Source: Clostridia bacterium (GTDB lineage: Bacteria; Bacillota; Clostridia; Oscillospirales; SIG627). From it: a stretch of DNA of 56,822 bases. Below are positions 43,701 through 51,422 of this stretch, piece after piece. Position numbers and translations under genes: made by a program. The stretch is from assembly GCA_017517325.1 (NCBI GenBank), contig JAFWZW010000017.1, positions 1-56,822 on the forward strand, given 5' to 3'. The stretch's first letter is position 1. Each line of letters starts with the position of its first letter. The notes below the pieces were generated by a model. The model was not told where the DNA came from. It worked only from the letters and a program-made list of their open reading frames with translations, and ran no database searches.

Positions 43701-44411
43701 ATGGCGCTTTTAGAAGTGAAGGATTTAACAGTTTATTACGGCGTGATTCAAGCGCTGAAGGGGATTAGCTTTGAGGTCAACGAAGGCGAGATCGTAACCT
43801 TGATCGGTGCCAACGGAGCAGGGAAGACCACTACGATGCAAAGCGTTATCGGTCTTATCCCTTCCAGAAGCGGATCCGTTCTTTACGAAGGACAAGATAT
43901 TACCAAAATGCCCTGTCATAAGATCGTGCATTTGGGAATGTCACAGGTGCCGGAGGGGCGCCGTATTTTTCAGGAACTGACTGTCTATGAAAACTTGGTG
44001 ATGGGCGCCTATTCCCAAAAGAAGAGCGCCTCCTTTAAAGAGGATATTGATAAGATCTATACCCGCTTTCCCCGTCTTGCGGAGCGTAAGAATCAGATCG
44101 CAGGTACTCTTTCAGGCGGTGAACAGCAAATGCTTGCAATGGGGCGTGCTTTGATGTCTCACCCCAAGCTTTTGATGCTGGACGAACCCTCAATGGGTCT
44201 TTCGCCCCTTTTGGTGGATCAGGTGTTTGAGATCATTCAGGATATCAATAAGGATGGTACCACCATTCTTTTGGTAGAGCAAAACGCAGGAAAGTCACTT
44301 GCCATTTCCCACCGTGCTTATGTTTTGGAAACTGGCAGTATCGTTTTGTCCGGTACGGGTGCAGAGCTTGCGGCCAGCGAAAGTGTGAAAAAAGCCTATC
44401 TCGGCGGCTGA
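43701..44411 (+). CDS. livF: Branched-chain amino acid ABC transporter ATP-binding protein LivF
   Basis: 236 aa. Walker A is GANGAGKTT, then SQVPEGRRIFQELTVYENL, signature LSGGEQQMLAMGRAL and Walker B LLMLDEPSMGLSP; all are typical of LivF. It is the last gene of livKHMGF and is followed by a strong terminator. Confidence 0.96.
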   Translation: MALLEVKDLTVYYGVIQALKGISFEVNEGEIVTLIGANGAGKTTTMQSVIGLIPSRSGSVLYEGQDITKMPCHKIVHLGMSQVPEGRRIFQELTVYENLVMGAYSQKKSASFKEDIDKIYTRFPRLAERKNQIAGTLSGGEQQMLAMGRALMSHPKLLMLDEPSMGLSPLLVDQVFEIIQDINKDGTTILLVEQNAGKSLAISHRAYVLETGSIVLSGTGAELAASESVKKAYLGG

Positions 44412-44413
44412 TA

Positions 44414-44448
44414 AAAAAGACTGTGTTTCGTTGAAACACAGTCTTTTT
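44414..44448. terminator. Bidirectional terminator of liv operon and the 66-aa gene
   Basis: A long stem AAAAAGACTGTGTTTC/GAAACACAGTCTTTTT with a GTT-type loop lies between convergent genes. Confidence 0.88.
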
Positions 44449-44453
44449 CAGAC

Positions 44454-44654
44454 TCATTCGTTGAGCGCTTCCAGAAGAAGCATCCTGTAAATACCGATAA
44501 AATGCTTCCTGGCTTTTTCAAGGGCGTCTTCTGAAAGGCGCCCTTCCATTTTGCGCTCTCGAATGCTATTCGCCCATTTTTGCATCCGCTCCAATTCGCG
44601 GTCTGCTCTGGCGATAGCCTGATTTGCGGTTGGATCTGAAACGTGATAGTGCAT
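44454..44654 (-). CDS. Small helical protein of unknown function
   Basis: 66 aa, charged and probably all-helical (ADRELERMQKWANSIRERKMEG). No signal peptide or membrane segment is seen, and I do not recognise the family. It is judged real because a perfect AGGAGG lies 8 nt before ATG 44654, a consensus promoter faces it, and a terminator follows its stop. The roughly 130-nt leader is strongly structured (separate entry). The product could be regulated by that leader, or the leader could be the real output. Confidence 0.62.
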   Translation of the reverse strand: MHYHVSDPTANQAIARADRELERMQKWANSIRERKMEGRLSEDALEKARKHFIGIYRMLLLEALNE

Positions 44655-44698
44655 TGTTTTTTCCTCCTGAAAGAAAATGTATTTCCCTTTGGCAGGAT

Positions 44699-44786
44699 AA
44701 AAAAATACCTGCTTTAAAAAAGGGCAAACCTCTGGTGTAGAGATTCGAATCTTTTCTAAAACAGGTGCACAATACGTACATCATTC
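44699..44786 (-). ncRNA. Candidate structured leader RNA with switchable terminator
   Basis: On the minus strand ACCTGTTTTA (44766-44757) pairs over 10 bp, with one G-U, with TAAAGCAGGT (44716-44707), immediately followed by a run of seven T: a terminator-like closing helix around a 40-nt domain. The domain holds the palindrome AGATTCGAATCT (44741-44752) and an overlapping CTCT-ACACC-AGAG hairpin (44730-44742). The 3' arm GCAGG can pair instead with CCTGC downstream (44692-44696), which would free the terminator. I match it to no known riboswitch class. Confidence 0.5.
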
Positions 44787-44791
44787 TTTTC

Positions 44792-44820
44792 ATTATAGTT
44801 GAAAAATTGCAGTTTGTCAA
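44792..44820 (-). promoter_or_regulatory. Consensus promoter of the leader RNA and 66-aa gene
   Basis: Minus strand: perfect -35 TTGACA (44815-44820), 17-nt spacer, perfect -10 TATAAT (44792-44797). Confidence 0.88.
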
Positions 44821-44828
44821 GTGATGAC

Positions 44829-44857
44829 TTGAAAACGTTTTATTACCATGGTATAAT
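44829..44857 (+). promoter_or_regulatory. Promoter of the HAD phosphatase gene
   Basis: -35 TTGAAA (44829-44834), 17-nt spacer, -10 TATAAT (44852-44857). It is divergent from, and 8 nt from, the minus-strand -35. Confidence 0.8.
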
Positions 44858-44884
44858 TGGTGCAGATACAATGGAGGAATGATT

Positions 44885-45490
44885 ATGATCCAAAACTATA
44901 TTTTCGATCTTGGCCAAGTGCTTTTGCGTTTTGTCCCCCGAGAAATCGTTGCGGATTTTACCGATGATCCTTGTGCGATCAAAGCCATAACCGAAACGAT
45001 GTTTGACCGACTTTATTGGGATCGTCTGGATGACGGTACCATTTCAGATGAAGAAACGAAAGCCCTTGCTTGCCAGCGTTTGCCAAAGGAATACCACGAA
45101 GCGGCTTGTCTCGCTTTTGATCGTTGCTTTCAAACTCGCCCCATTATAGAGGGAATGCCTTCTCTTCTTTCCGATCTGAAGAAAACGGGAGCAGGTCTTT
45201 ACCTTCTCTCCAATATCAGCTGCTTTTTTGCGGAGCACTATAGGGAAACGCCCCATCTGGCCCAGCTTCTTTCTCCTTTTGACGGTCTGGTCTTTTCAGG
45301 TCCCCTGCACGTAACCAAGCCTTCCCGTGAGATCTTTTCCTATCTTTTGGGAAAATACGATTTGAAGGCAGAGGAATGCCTCTTTATTGACGATAGTCAA
45401 ATCAATTTAGATGGTGCCGCAAGGGTGGGAATACAAGGTTATCTTTTTGACGGTGACGTTTTAAAGCTTCGCCGTGCGCTTCTTCCGTAA
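44885..45490 (+). CDS. HAD-IA family hydrolase, YihX-like
   Basis: 201 aa from ATG 44885, chosen because GGAGG ends 7 nt upstream; ATG 44879 nearly overlaps it. Motif I is IFDLGQVLL, with Gly in place of the second Asp as in YihX-type phosphatases; motif II is LLSNIS, motif III the Lys in VTKPSREIF, and motif IV FIDDSQINLDGA. Length and layout match E. coli YihX, an alpha-D-glucose-1-phosphate phosphatase. That activity would suit a glycogen-storing cell but is inference. Confidence 0.85.
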   Translation: MIQNYIFDLGQVLLRFVPREIVADFTDDPCAIKAITETMFDRLYWDRLDDGTISDEETKALACQRLPKEYHEAACLAFDRCFQTRPIIEGMPSLLSDLKKTGAGLYLLSNISCFFAEHYRETPHLAQLLSPFDGLVFSGPLHVTKPSREIFSYLLGKYDLKAEECLFIDDSQINLDGAARVGIQGYLFDGDVLKLRRALLP

Positions 45491-45522
45491 AAAACGGTCA
45501 GGGACCTCCCTGACCGTTTTTT
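45489..45522. terminator. Bidirectional terminator between HAD gene and cysK
   Basis: Perfect stem AAAAACGGTCAGGG/CCCTGACCGTTTTT with a short loop, between convergent genes. Confidence 0.88.
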
Positions 45523-46445
45523 TATCTAAAAAGAGGAGTTGAGAGATAGCGCTCACCGGTATCCGGTAAGAGCGCGACGATGGTTTTGCCTGACCAATCT
45601 TTTTTCTTTGCTAACTCAATGGCTGCGCTCAGCGCCGCTCCGGAGGAAATGCCTACCAAAACACCTTCGGTTTCTGCCATTAGCCTGGCGGCGGCGTAGG
45701 CCTCTTCTTCCGTTCTGCAAAGGATCTGATCCAAAAGCTTTAAGTCTAATACTTCCGGGATAAACCCAGCTCCGATCCCCTGGATCCCGTGGGGGCCTTT
45801 TTTTCCTTGGGATAGCATGGGAGAGCCCTTGGGCTCAACGGCGATGATTTTTACGTTTGGGTTCTTTTCCTTCAGGAATCTTCCGGTTCCCGTGATGGTG
45901 CCGCCGGTTCCTACAGCGGAAACGAATCCGTCGATCTTCCCCTTGGTATCCTCCCAGATTTCAGGACCTGTGGTAAGGTAATGGGCTTTTGGGTTAGATG
46001 GCGATTCAAACTGACCCGGAATAAAGCTTGAGGAGATCGTTTCTCTTAATTCCTTTGCTTTTGCAATGGCTCCATCCATCCCTAAGGAGCCGGGAGTCAG
46101 CACAACTTCAGCTCCGTAAGCGCGAAGCAAAGCCTGGCGTTCCTTGCTCATGGTTTCGGGCATCGTCAGGATCGCGCGATATCCCCTTGCGGCGGCAAGG
46201 CTGGCAAGGCCGATGCCGGTGTTGCCGCTGGTTGGCTCTATGATCGTGCTTCCGGGAGAAAGCACACCGCTCTTTTCTGCATCCAATATCATTTGCAGAG
46301 CAACCCGATCCTTTGCGCTGCCTGCCGGATTAAAGGCTTCTATTTTGGCCAAAATACGAGCCGATACACCTGCCTTTTTTGTAAGGCGTGTTAATTCCAA
46401 TAACGGGGTATTCCCAATGAGTTCTTCTACGTTTTTATAAAGCAC
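45522..46445 (-). CDS. cysK: Cysteine synthase A (O-acetylserine sulfhydrylase)
   Basis: 307 aa from GTG 46445, which has AAGGAGG 7 nt upstream and gives the canonical N-terminus LYKNVEELIGNTPLLEL. A longer in-frame ATG exists at 46511 but has no ribosome site and overlaps the promoter. The PLP-lysine motif is NPAGSAKDRVAL; PTSGNTGIGLA binds substrate, GTGGTITGTG the phosphate, and GISSGAA closes the site. It makes cysteine from O-acetylserine and sulfide. No cysE is nearby. Confidence 0.95.
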   Translation of the reverse strand: MLYKNVEELIGNTPLLELTRLTKKAGVSARILAKIEAFNPAGSAKDRVALQMILDAEKSGVLSPGSTIIEPTSGNTGIGLASLAAARGYRAILTMPETMSKERQALLRAYGAEVVLTPGSLGMDGAIAKAKELRETISSSFIPGQFESPSNPKAHYLTTGPEIWEDTKGKIDGFVSAVGTGGTITGTGRFLKEKNPNVKIIAVEPKGSPMLSQGKKGPHGIQGIGAGFIPEVLDLKLLDQILCRTEEEAYAAARLMAETEGVLVGISSGAALSAAIELAKKKDWSGKTIVALLPDTGERYLSTPLFR

Positions 46446-46473
46446 TTTAATGCCTCCTTCGCTTTGTTTTTTG

Positions 46474-46502
46474 ATTATATTCTTTTTTTTCAACCTCGTC
46501 AA
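46474..46502 (-). promoter_or_regulatory. Promoter of cysK
   Basis: Minus strand: -35 TTGACG (46497-46502), 17-nt spacer, -10 TATAAT (46474-46479). Confidence 0.78.
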
Positions 46503-46534
46503 GCCTTTCAAGATTCTCTTTTATCGGAACGTAC

Positions 46535-46563
46535 TTGTCAAACTGGGAAAATTTTGTTATACT
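46535..46563 (+). promoter_or_regulatory. Promoter of the GHL10-amidase gene
   Basis: -35 TTGTCA (46535-46540), 17-nt spacer, -10 TATACT (46558-46563). Divergent from the cysK promoter. Confidence 0.75.
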
Positions 46564-46592
46564 GTTTTTAGATTTTTTGGAGGTAAAAACCT

Positions 46593-49500
46593 ATGGATGA
46601 ACAGGGAAATAAAGGCTTTTGGGCTTGGTTTACCACAAAGAAGGGAAAAGTGATTTTCTTTTCTGTTTTGTGGGGATCCGTTTTACTTCTCTTGATCGGC
46701 GTTACAGTCGGTATCCTTCTTTTGGGAGATTCTGATGATCCGCCCTTGTTCGAGCCTGACGTTGAGCCAACGCTAACGGAGCCTGCTTCTTCGGCCGATG
46801 AGACCGTAACCTTGGATGAACCCTTTACGGGTGAGATTTCCGCCACAGAGGAGGATGATGAAATGCGCGGTGTATTCATTGCCAGCGTTTTCAATATCAA
46901 TTTTCCGTCAAAGCCCGGTCTGACTGAGGAACAGATGAAAAACGAGTTGGATACCATCGTGGCCGTCAGCCGTTCCGCGGGTCTTGATACCTTGTATTTT
47001 CAGGTGCGCCCTACGGGGGATTCCCTCTATCCTTCCGAGATTTTTCCCACGTCTCGCTATCTTGTGAATAATGAAGGGGATGCGATTTCCTTTGACCCAT
47101 TTCGCTACGTGATTGAGAAAGCGGGGGAATTGGGCATGGAGGTGGTAGCCTGGGTCAATCCTTACCGCGTTACCAATTTTAAGAGCCAAAGTAAAGAAGC
47201 GGCTCTGGCAGAGCTTTGTGACGAGAATCCCGCTAAAAAGAATCCTGATTGGACTGTCTTTTACGACGGAAAGCTCTATTATGATCCTGCGCTTCCGCAG
47301 GTGCGGGATCTGATTACCTCGGGCGTACGGGAGATCTGCGAGAATTATCAGGTCGCCGGCGTTATTTACGACGATTACTTTTATCCCTATAAGGTTGAAG
47401 GAGAAGTATTTGACGATGCCGAAAACTATTCCCGTTACGGCGGCGGTCTTTCCTTTGAGGACTGGCGCAGGGATAACGTCAATCAAATGGTAAAGCAAAG
47501 CTATGATACGGTAAAATCCGTTTCCGCTGATATGACCTTCGGTGTCAGCCCCTTCGGTATCTGGCAGAATTCTTCTTCCGATCCAAAAGGAAGCGATACC
47601 AAAGGGAGCGAAGCTTATTCCCAGCTTTACTGTGATGCCCTCGCATGGATCGAAGGGGGCTATGTGGATTACCTTGCTCCCCAGATCTATTGGGAACGGG
47701 GCCATTCTGCGGCTGATTTTGCTACCCTGACCCGTTGGTGGAGCGCCCAGGTGGACGGTACCAAGGTGAAGCTTTATATTGCGCATGCTGCCTATCGGGT
47801 GGCTGACTTTAAGCTTGGCGCTGCCGAGATCATTCAGCAGATCTCGTATTCACGCTCCTATATGGGCGTTGCGGGGAATATTCAGTATGGCTTTGCAGAT
47901 ATTAAGCAAAATACGGCAGGTATTTTCGATGCACTGCAAAACTTCTATTTGGAGCCCTATGTTGAGGAACTTCCCGATACGGGTGTCAAAGGGATCGTTT
48001 ACGCAAGGCCTTGGTACGGTATGAAAACCGATACCTCTGCACAATTCGTTTCCGTCGCATCCGACCCGCGTTATCCCGTATATTCAGCTTATGGAAAGGT
48101 AGGCCGCACCAAAAGCGGCTTCTTTTCCATCTTAATGCCTCTTCAAAACGGAGATAATTTTTTAACCTTGACTCAAAACGGAGTTGATTATTCGCTGAAG
48201 GTTGTGAAAACCAAAACATCGTCTACAAGCTCCAATAACCTTACCTCCTTTTCCATTGAAGCGGTTACCCCCGGGGATAAGGATTTTGTCCTGATCTCGT
48301 CAGGGGAGAAACTCCCGGTGACGGTAACGGCTCCTGCAGGAGCGATCGTAAAAGCAACCGTAGGCGATCACAGCGTACAGCTGAGTCCAACCAAAAATCC
48401 GGGGCAAGGTGGCTTGACACGAGAAGTCTATGCCGGAAGTCTTGATTTTGGCAATGATTTCCAAGGCGAGCGCCCCGTTTCTGTTGGAAGAATCACGTTT
48501 TCCTGTGAAAGGGCAGGGGAGTATCGCTCTTCCGAAGGTCCCGAGGTGCGCGTTATTCCGGCTTCCTGTACCGTTTTGGCTAAGGTTACAAAGGATTATG
48601 CTCACTTAAAAAATTCCCCTTCCAGTTCGTTTTACGATGATTTTACACCCGCTTCCGTTGGTATGACCGACCGCGTATTATCGGTGCTGGATGGCTTTGC
48701 AAAGCTTTCCTTTGGTGGTTATATCAGTCGCGATGAGATCGAAATTTTAGAAGGTGAGCCCATGCCCGACCCCCGCCTTGTAAATGCCGTTTCCGAAGCT
48801 GATTCGGAAGAAACCCGCGTTCTCCTTGATTTGGGTGCGGCGCCGCCTCTGAATTATTCTGTGAACGGTAAAGAAATTCGGGTTACCGTTTATGAAACCT
48901 CCGGCGCTTTTTCAGGCGATGTACCCGTTCCGGAGGGAGATTATCTTTTTAGAAGTATAAAAGTAAACCCTGCAGGAGAAAAAGCCGTAACGGTTATACT
49001 GGTTTTGCGTAGTGAAAAGAATTATTACGGCTTTAATTATTCTTATGAAAACGGTTCTCTGATCCTGCGTTTTCGTCAACCGCAGACCCTTTCGGAGGGG
49101 GATAAACCCCTTGCAGGCAAAACTGTATTGCTGGATGCAGGCCACGGCGGTACCGATACCGGTGCAGCAGGCTTTTTAAACGGCTACAACGAAAAGGATC
49201 TGAACCTATCCATCACCCTTGCTTTGGCAGAAAAGATCAAGGCTTTGGGAGCAAACGTGGTCCTCTCCCGTGATGGTGACACAACCGTTTCTCTCTACGA
49301 GCGGATGGATCTGCTGACAGCTACCGATCCCGACCTCTCCATTTCCGTTCATCATAATTCGGTAAATGAAACCAAGAACGCCAATACGGCCCGAGGTACC
49401 TGGGGGCTTTATTGGTCACCCTCGGGCATTTCTCTTACGGATCACGTGAGAAGTGCCACCGTCGATGCTCTGGGGTATTATGATTACGGTACGAAATCAC

Positions 49501-49691
49501 AAAAGCTTGCCCTTTGCCGCAATCACCGTTTCCCGCAGACATTGGTTGAGGTTGGATTTATCTGTGCCCCTGCTGAGTTTCAAAGGGCTTTGCAGAGTGA
49601 TTACAGCGATACCGTTGCCAAAGCCATTGCAGAAGGTGTTTTATCTTGGTATCGTGCACAAGAAGGCTTTCGACAGGGGTTGACCCAATGA
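46593..49691 (+). CDS. GHL10 glycosidase-like and N-acetylmuramoyl-L-alanine amidase fusion
   Basis: 1032 aa. A membrane anchor (about residues 19-45) is followed by an acidic linker. From residue 90 (EMRGVFIAS) lies a GHL10 (DUF187) TIM-barrel domain with DTLYFQVRPTGDSLYPSE, VVAWVNPYRV and VDYLAPQIYWE. After beta-rich spacer domains (about 440-840) comes an Amidase_3 domain: His851 (LLDAGHGGTDTGAA), Glu867 (YNEKDLNL), His920/His921 (SISVHHNS) and Glu986 (LVEVGF). So the zinc ligands and catalytic Glu are intact. It should act on the wall, possibly cutting sugar and peptide links in turn. GGAGG precedes ATG 46593. Confidence 0.9.
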   Translation: MDEQGNKGFWAWFTTKKGKVIFFSVLWGSVLLLLIGVTVGILLLGDSDDPPLFEPDVEPTLTEPASSADETVTLDEPFTGEISATEEDDEMRGVFIASVFNINFPSKPGLTEEQMKNELDTIVAVSRSAGLDTLYFQVRPTGDSLYPSEIFPTSRYLVNNEGDAISFDPFRYVIEKAGELGMEVVAWVNPYRVTNFKSQSKEAALAELCDENPAKKNPDWTVFYDGKLYYDPALPQVRDLITSGVREICENYQVAGVIYDDYFYPYKVEGEVFDDAENYSRYGGGLSFEDWRRDNVNQMVKQSYDTVKSVSADMTFGVSPFGIWQNSSSDPKGSDTKGSEAYSQLYCDALAWIEGGYVDYLAPQIYWERGHSAADFATLTRWWSAQVDGTKVKLYIAHAAYRVADFKLGAAEIIQQISYSRSYMGVAGNIQYGFADIKQNTAGIFDALQNFYLEPYVEELPDTGVKGIVYARPWYGMKTDTSAQFVSVASDPRYPVYSAYGKVGRTKSGFFSILMPLQNGDNFLTLTQNGVDYSLKVVKTKTSSTSSNNLTSFSIEAVTPGDKDFVLISSGEKLPVTVTAPAGAIVKATVGDHSVQLSPTKNPGQGGLTREVYAGSLDFGNDFQGERPVSVGRITFSCERAGEYRSSEGPEVRVIPASCTVLAKVTKDYAHLKNSPSSSFYDDFTPASVGMTDRVLSVLDGFAKLSFGGYISRDEIEILEGEPMPDPRLVNAVSEADSEETRVLLDLGAAPPLNYSVNGKEIRVTVYETSGAFSGDVPVPEGDYLFRSIKVNPAGEKAVTVILVLRSEKNYYGFNYSYENGSLILRFRQPQTLSEGDKPLAGKTVLLDAGHGGTDTGAAGFLNGYNEKDLNLSITLALAEKIKALGANVVLSRDGDTTVSLYERMDLLTATDPDLSISVHHNSVNETKNANTARGTWGLYWSPSGISLTDHVRSATVDALGYYDYGTKSQKLALCRNHRFPQTLVEVGFICAPAEFQRALQSDYSDTVAKAIAEGVLSWYRAQEGFRQGLTQ

Positions 49692-49996
49692 TCGTTGCCA
49701 TCACATTCGGTTTTCTATCTCTTTTGTTTTTTGCATTTCTTTGTTACTTGGCAGATCTTTTGATTTTCGTTTACCGCGAGAATAAAGCCTTTCTGAACAG
49801 GAAAGGAGAAATTCTTTATCGGTATCAATTGGAAGAAAAGCATAAAGTTAAAAGGTGCGGAAGAAAAAAGAATTATTTGTTATATCTTTTGATTCAGACC
49901 TTTTCAGCTCAAGGAGAGTTGCAACGAGGGAAAGCTCTTCTGCCTTTTTTAAAAGAGGATTCTCTTCTGGGTATAAAAAAAGAAGCATCGAATTGA
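49688..49996 (+). CDS. Small membrane protein coupled to the amidase gene
   Basis: 102 aa from ATG 49688, in an ATGA overlap with the amidase stop. One N-terminal membrane segment (IVAITFGFLSLLFFAFLCYL, residues 2-21) is followed by a basic cytoplasmic part (EEKHKVKRCGRKKN). I do not recognise the family. Its last codons lie inside the terminator hairpin that also serves the opposite-strand ferredoxin gene. Coupling to the wall amidase suggests an accessory role. Confidence 0.6.
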   Translation: MIVAITFGFLSLLFFAFLCYLADLLIFVYRENKAFLNRKGEILYRYQLEEKHKVKRCGRKKNYLLYLLIQTFSAQGELQRGKALLPFLKEDSLLGIKKEASN

Positions 49997-50008
49997 TGCT
50001 TCTTTTTT
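49975..50008. terminator. Bidirectional terminator overlapping the end of the 102-aa gene
   Basis: AAAAAAGAAGCATC (49977-49990) pairs with GATGCTTCTTTTTT (49995-50008). The hairpin includes the last seven codons and stop of the plus-strand gene. Confidence 0.82.
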
Positions 50009-50017
50009 GTTGGTTTT

Positions 50018-50191
50018 TTAGGCTTCGGGCTGGGGAGCTTCTACGGGGCAAACGCCAACACAAGCGCCGCATTCGATGCAATCGTCCTTAGAGATTACAG
50101 CCTTGCCGTCCTTTTCGCTGATTGCGTTAACGGGGCATTCGTCTACACAAGCCATGCAGCCGAGACATTCGTCAGAAATGATGTAAGCCAT
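50018..50191 (-). CDS. 2[4Fe-4S] ferredoxin
   Basis: 57 aa. Two CxxCxxCxxxCP-type motifs are present: CLGCMACVDECP (Cys9, 12, 15, 19) and CIECGACVGVCP (Cys38, 41, 44, 48). It is a clostridial-type low-potential electron carrier for enzymes such as pyruvate:ferredoxin oxidoreductase or hydrogenase. GGAGG lies 9 nt before ATG 50191. A separate promoter is likely upstream, though it may also be read from ricT. Confidence 0.95.
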   Translation of the reverse strand: MAYIISDECLGCMACVDECPVNAISEKDGKAVISKDDCIECGACVGVCPVEAPQPEA

Positions 50192-50221
50192 TATAAAGTA
50201 CCTCCAAAAATTGATATAATC

Positions 50222-50249
50222 ATTATAGCACTACTTTTGAAAATTTCAA
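50222..50249 (-). promoter_or_regulatory. Promoter of the ferredoxin gene
   Basis: Minus strand: -35 TTGAAA (50244-50249), 16-nt spacer, -10 TATAAT (50222-50227). Confidence 0.65.
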
Positions 50250-50265
50250 GGGTTTTGCAACAATT

Positions 50266-51408
50266 TTATTGTGATTCTTTGTCGGTCTTGCCCTTTTCTC
50301 TATTACCTTTGTCCGAAGGTGGGTTTTTCTTTTGCTTCGGAATGGTTTTTAGCTCGTCTGCTGGGAAGGTTACAATGTTTTCAGGGTCAGAATCCAGCTT
50401 CACCTTGCATCTTCCGCATAGAATGTTAGATTCGATCACAACCCCGTTTCCTTGCGGGGTAGATACTGCGCAATCTGCTTTGGGGCAGCGTTTTGCAGCT
50501 TCAACGTATACGTCGTTTTCGTAGCGCAGACAGCACATCAGTCTGCCGCAGGTGCCGCTGATCTTGGTGGGATTAAGAGAAAGATTCTGCTCTTTTGCCA
50601 TCTTAATGGAAACTTGCTGGAAGTCATCTAAAAACGTACTGCAACAAAGAGGTCTGCCGCAGATGCCGAGACCGCCAAGCTGTTTCGCTTCGTCGCGCAC
50701 GCCGATCTGTCTCAATTCGATCCTGGTTTTGAAAACAGAGGCCATATCCTTTACGAACTCGCGGAAATCAACGCGACCGTCAGAGGTAAAGTAAAAGATC
50801 AGTTTGCTGCGATCAAAAGCACATTCTACGTCGGAAAGGGTCATATCAAGCCCGTGCTCCTCAACCTTTTCGTGAAAGGTTTTTCTGGCGGAACGCTCAA
50901 GCTCGCAGTTTTCTTGGTTGCGCTCGCGGTCCTTATCATTGGCGCGACGAAGGATCTTTTTCAGGGGGAGGTGCTCTTTTCTCACTGCCATTACACGATT
51001 CGGTGCCGATACGATTCCAAATTCTTTGCCTTGGCTGGTCTCAACGATTACCTCTTCACCCATACAGTAATAGACACCGTCAGGCGCAAAGGAGTAATTC
51101 TTGCCGGCAGGGCGAAAACGAATACCAACGACCTCAAGCTGTTCCGTTAACTCTTCCTTGGTCTCGTCTGCGGCTTCTACCTTTGCTTCCTTTTTTGACT
51201 TTTCAACAACGTCGGAAGGTGCAGGAGACTCTTCTGAGGGAGCGATAACGGGAACTGCTCCGACTTCATCGGTAGTGGCTTCCTTTGTTTCCTGTACGGG
51301 AAGCTTTGTTTCGCTTGCCGCTTTTTTGTGCTGGTTCTTACCGTAGTGGCGGTGTTTTCTGAATCTTTTGTTTTTCTGATTTTTGTTATTGTTCTGGTTG
51401 TTATCCAT
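50266..51408 (-). CDS. ricT: PSP1/YaaT-family protein, RicT homologue
   Basis: 380 aa. An Asn/Lys-rich start and an acidic linker (about 1-95), longer than in Bacillus, precede the PSP1 domain (EVVGIRFRPAGKNYSF...). The Cys-rich core GICGRPLCCSTFL and SGTCGRLMCCLRYE is conserved and holds Fe-S ligands of the Y-complex (RicA-RicF-RicT) that promotes RNase Y cleavage of mRNAs. Another Cys group (RCPKADC, CGRC) lies near the end. The neighbourhood holB-yaaT is conserved in Bacillota, here with murA between them. Confidence 0.92.
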   Translation of the reverse strand: MDNNQNNNKNQKNKRFRKHRHYGKNQHKKAASETKLPVQETKEATTDEVGAVPVIAPSEESPAPSDVVEKSKKEAKVEAADETKEELTEQLEVVGIRFRPAGKNYSFAPDGVYYCMGEEVIVETSQGKEFGIVSAPNRVMAVRKEHLPLKKILRRANDKDRERNQENCELERSARKTFHEKVEEHGLDMTLSDVECAFDRSKLIFYFTSDGRVDFREFVKDMASVFKTRIELRQIGVRDEAKQLGGLGICGRPLCCSTFLDDFQQVSIKMAKEQNLSLNPTKISGTCGRLMCCLRYENDVYVEAAKRCPKADCAVSTPQGNGVVIESNILCGRCKVKLDSDPENIVTFPADELKTIPKQKKNPPSDKGNREKGKTDKESQ

Positions 51409-51422
51409 TTTGATCCTTGGTT

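Noticed and set aside
44707-44766. tRNA-like look of the sequence around ATTCGAAT
   Set aside because: The TTCGAAT loop has no matching 5-bp T stem with a 53-61 G-C pair, and there is no cloverleaf or 7-bp acceptor. It is better explained as a leader hairpin domain.
44566-44871. 101-codon minus-strand frame over the structured leader
   Set aside because: It overlaps the promoter and the start of the better supported 66-aa gene, and lacks a ribosome site.
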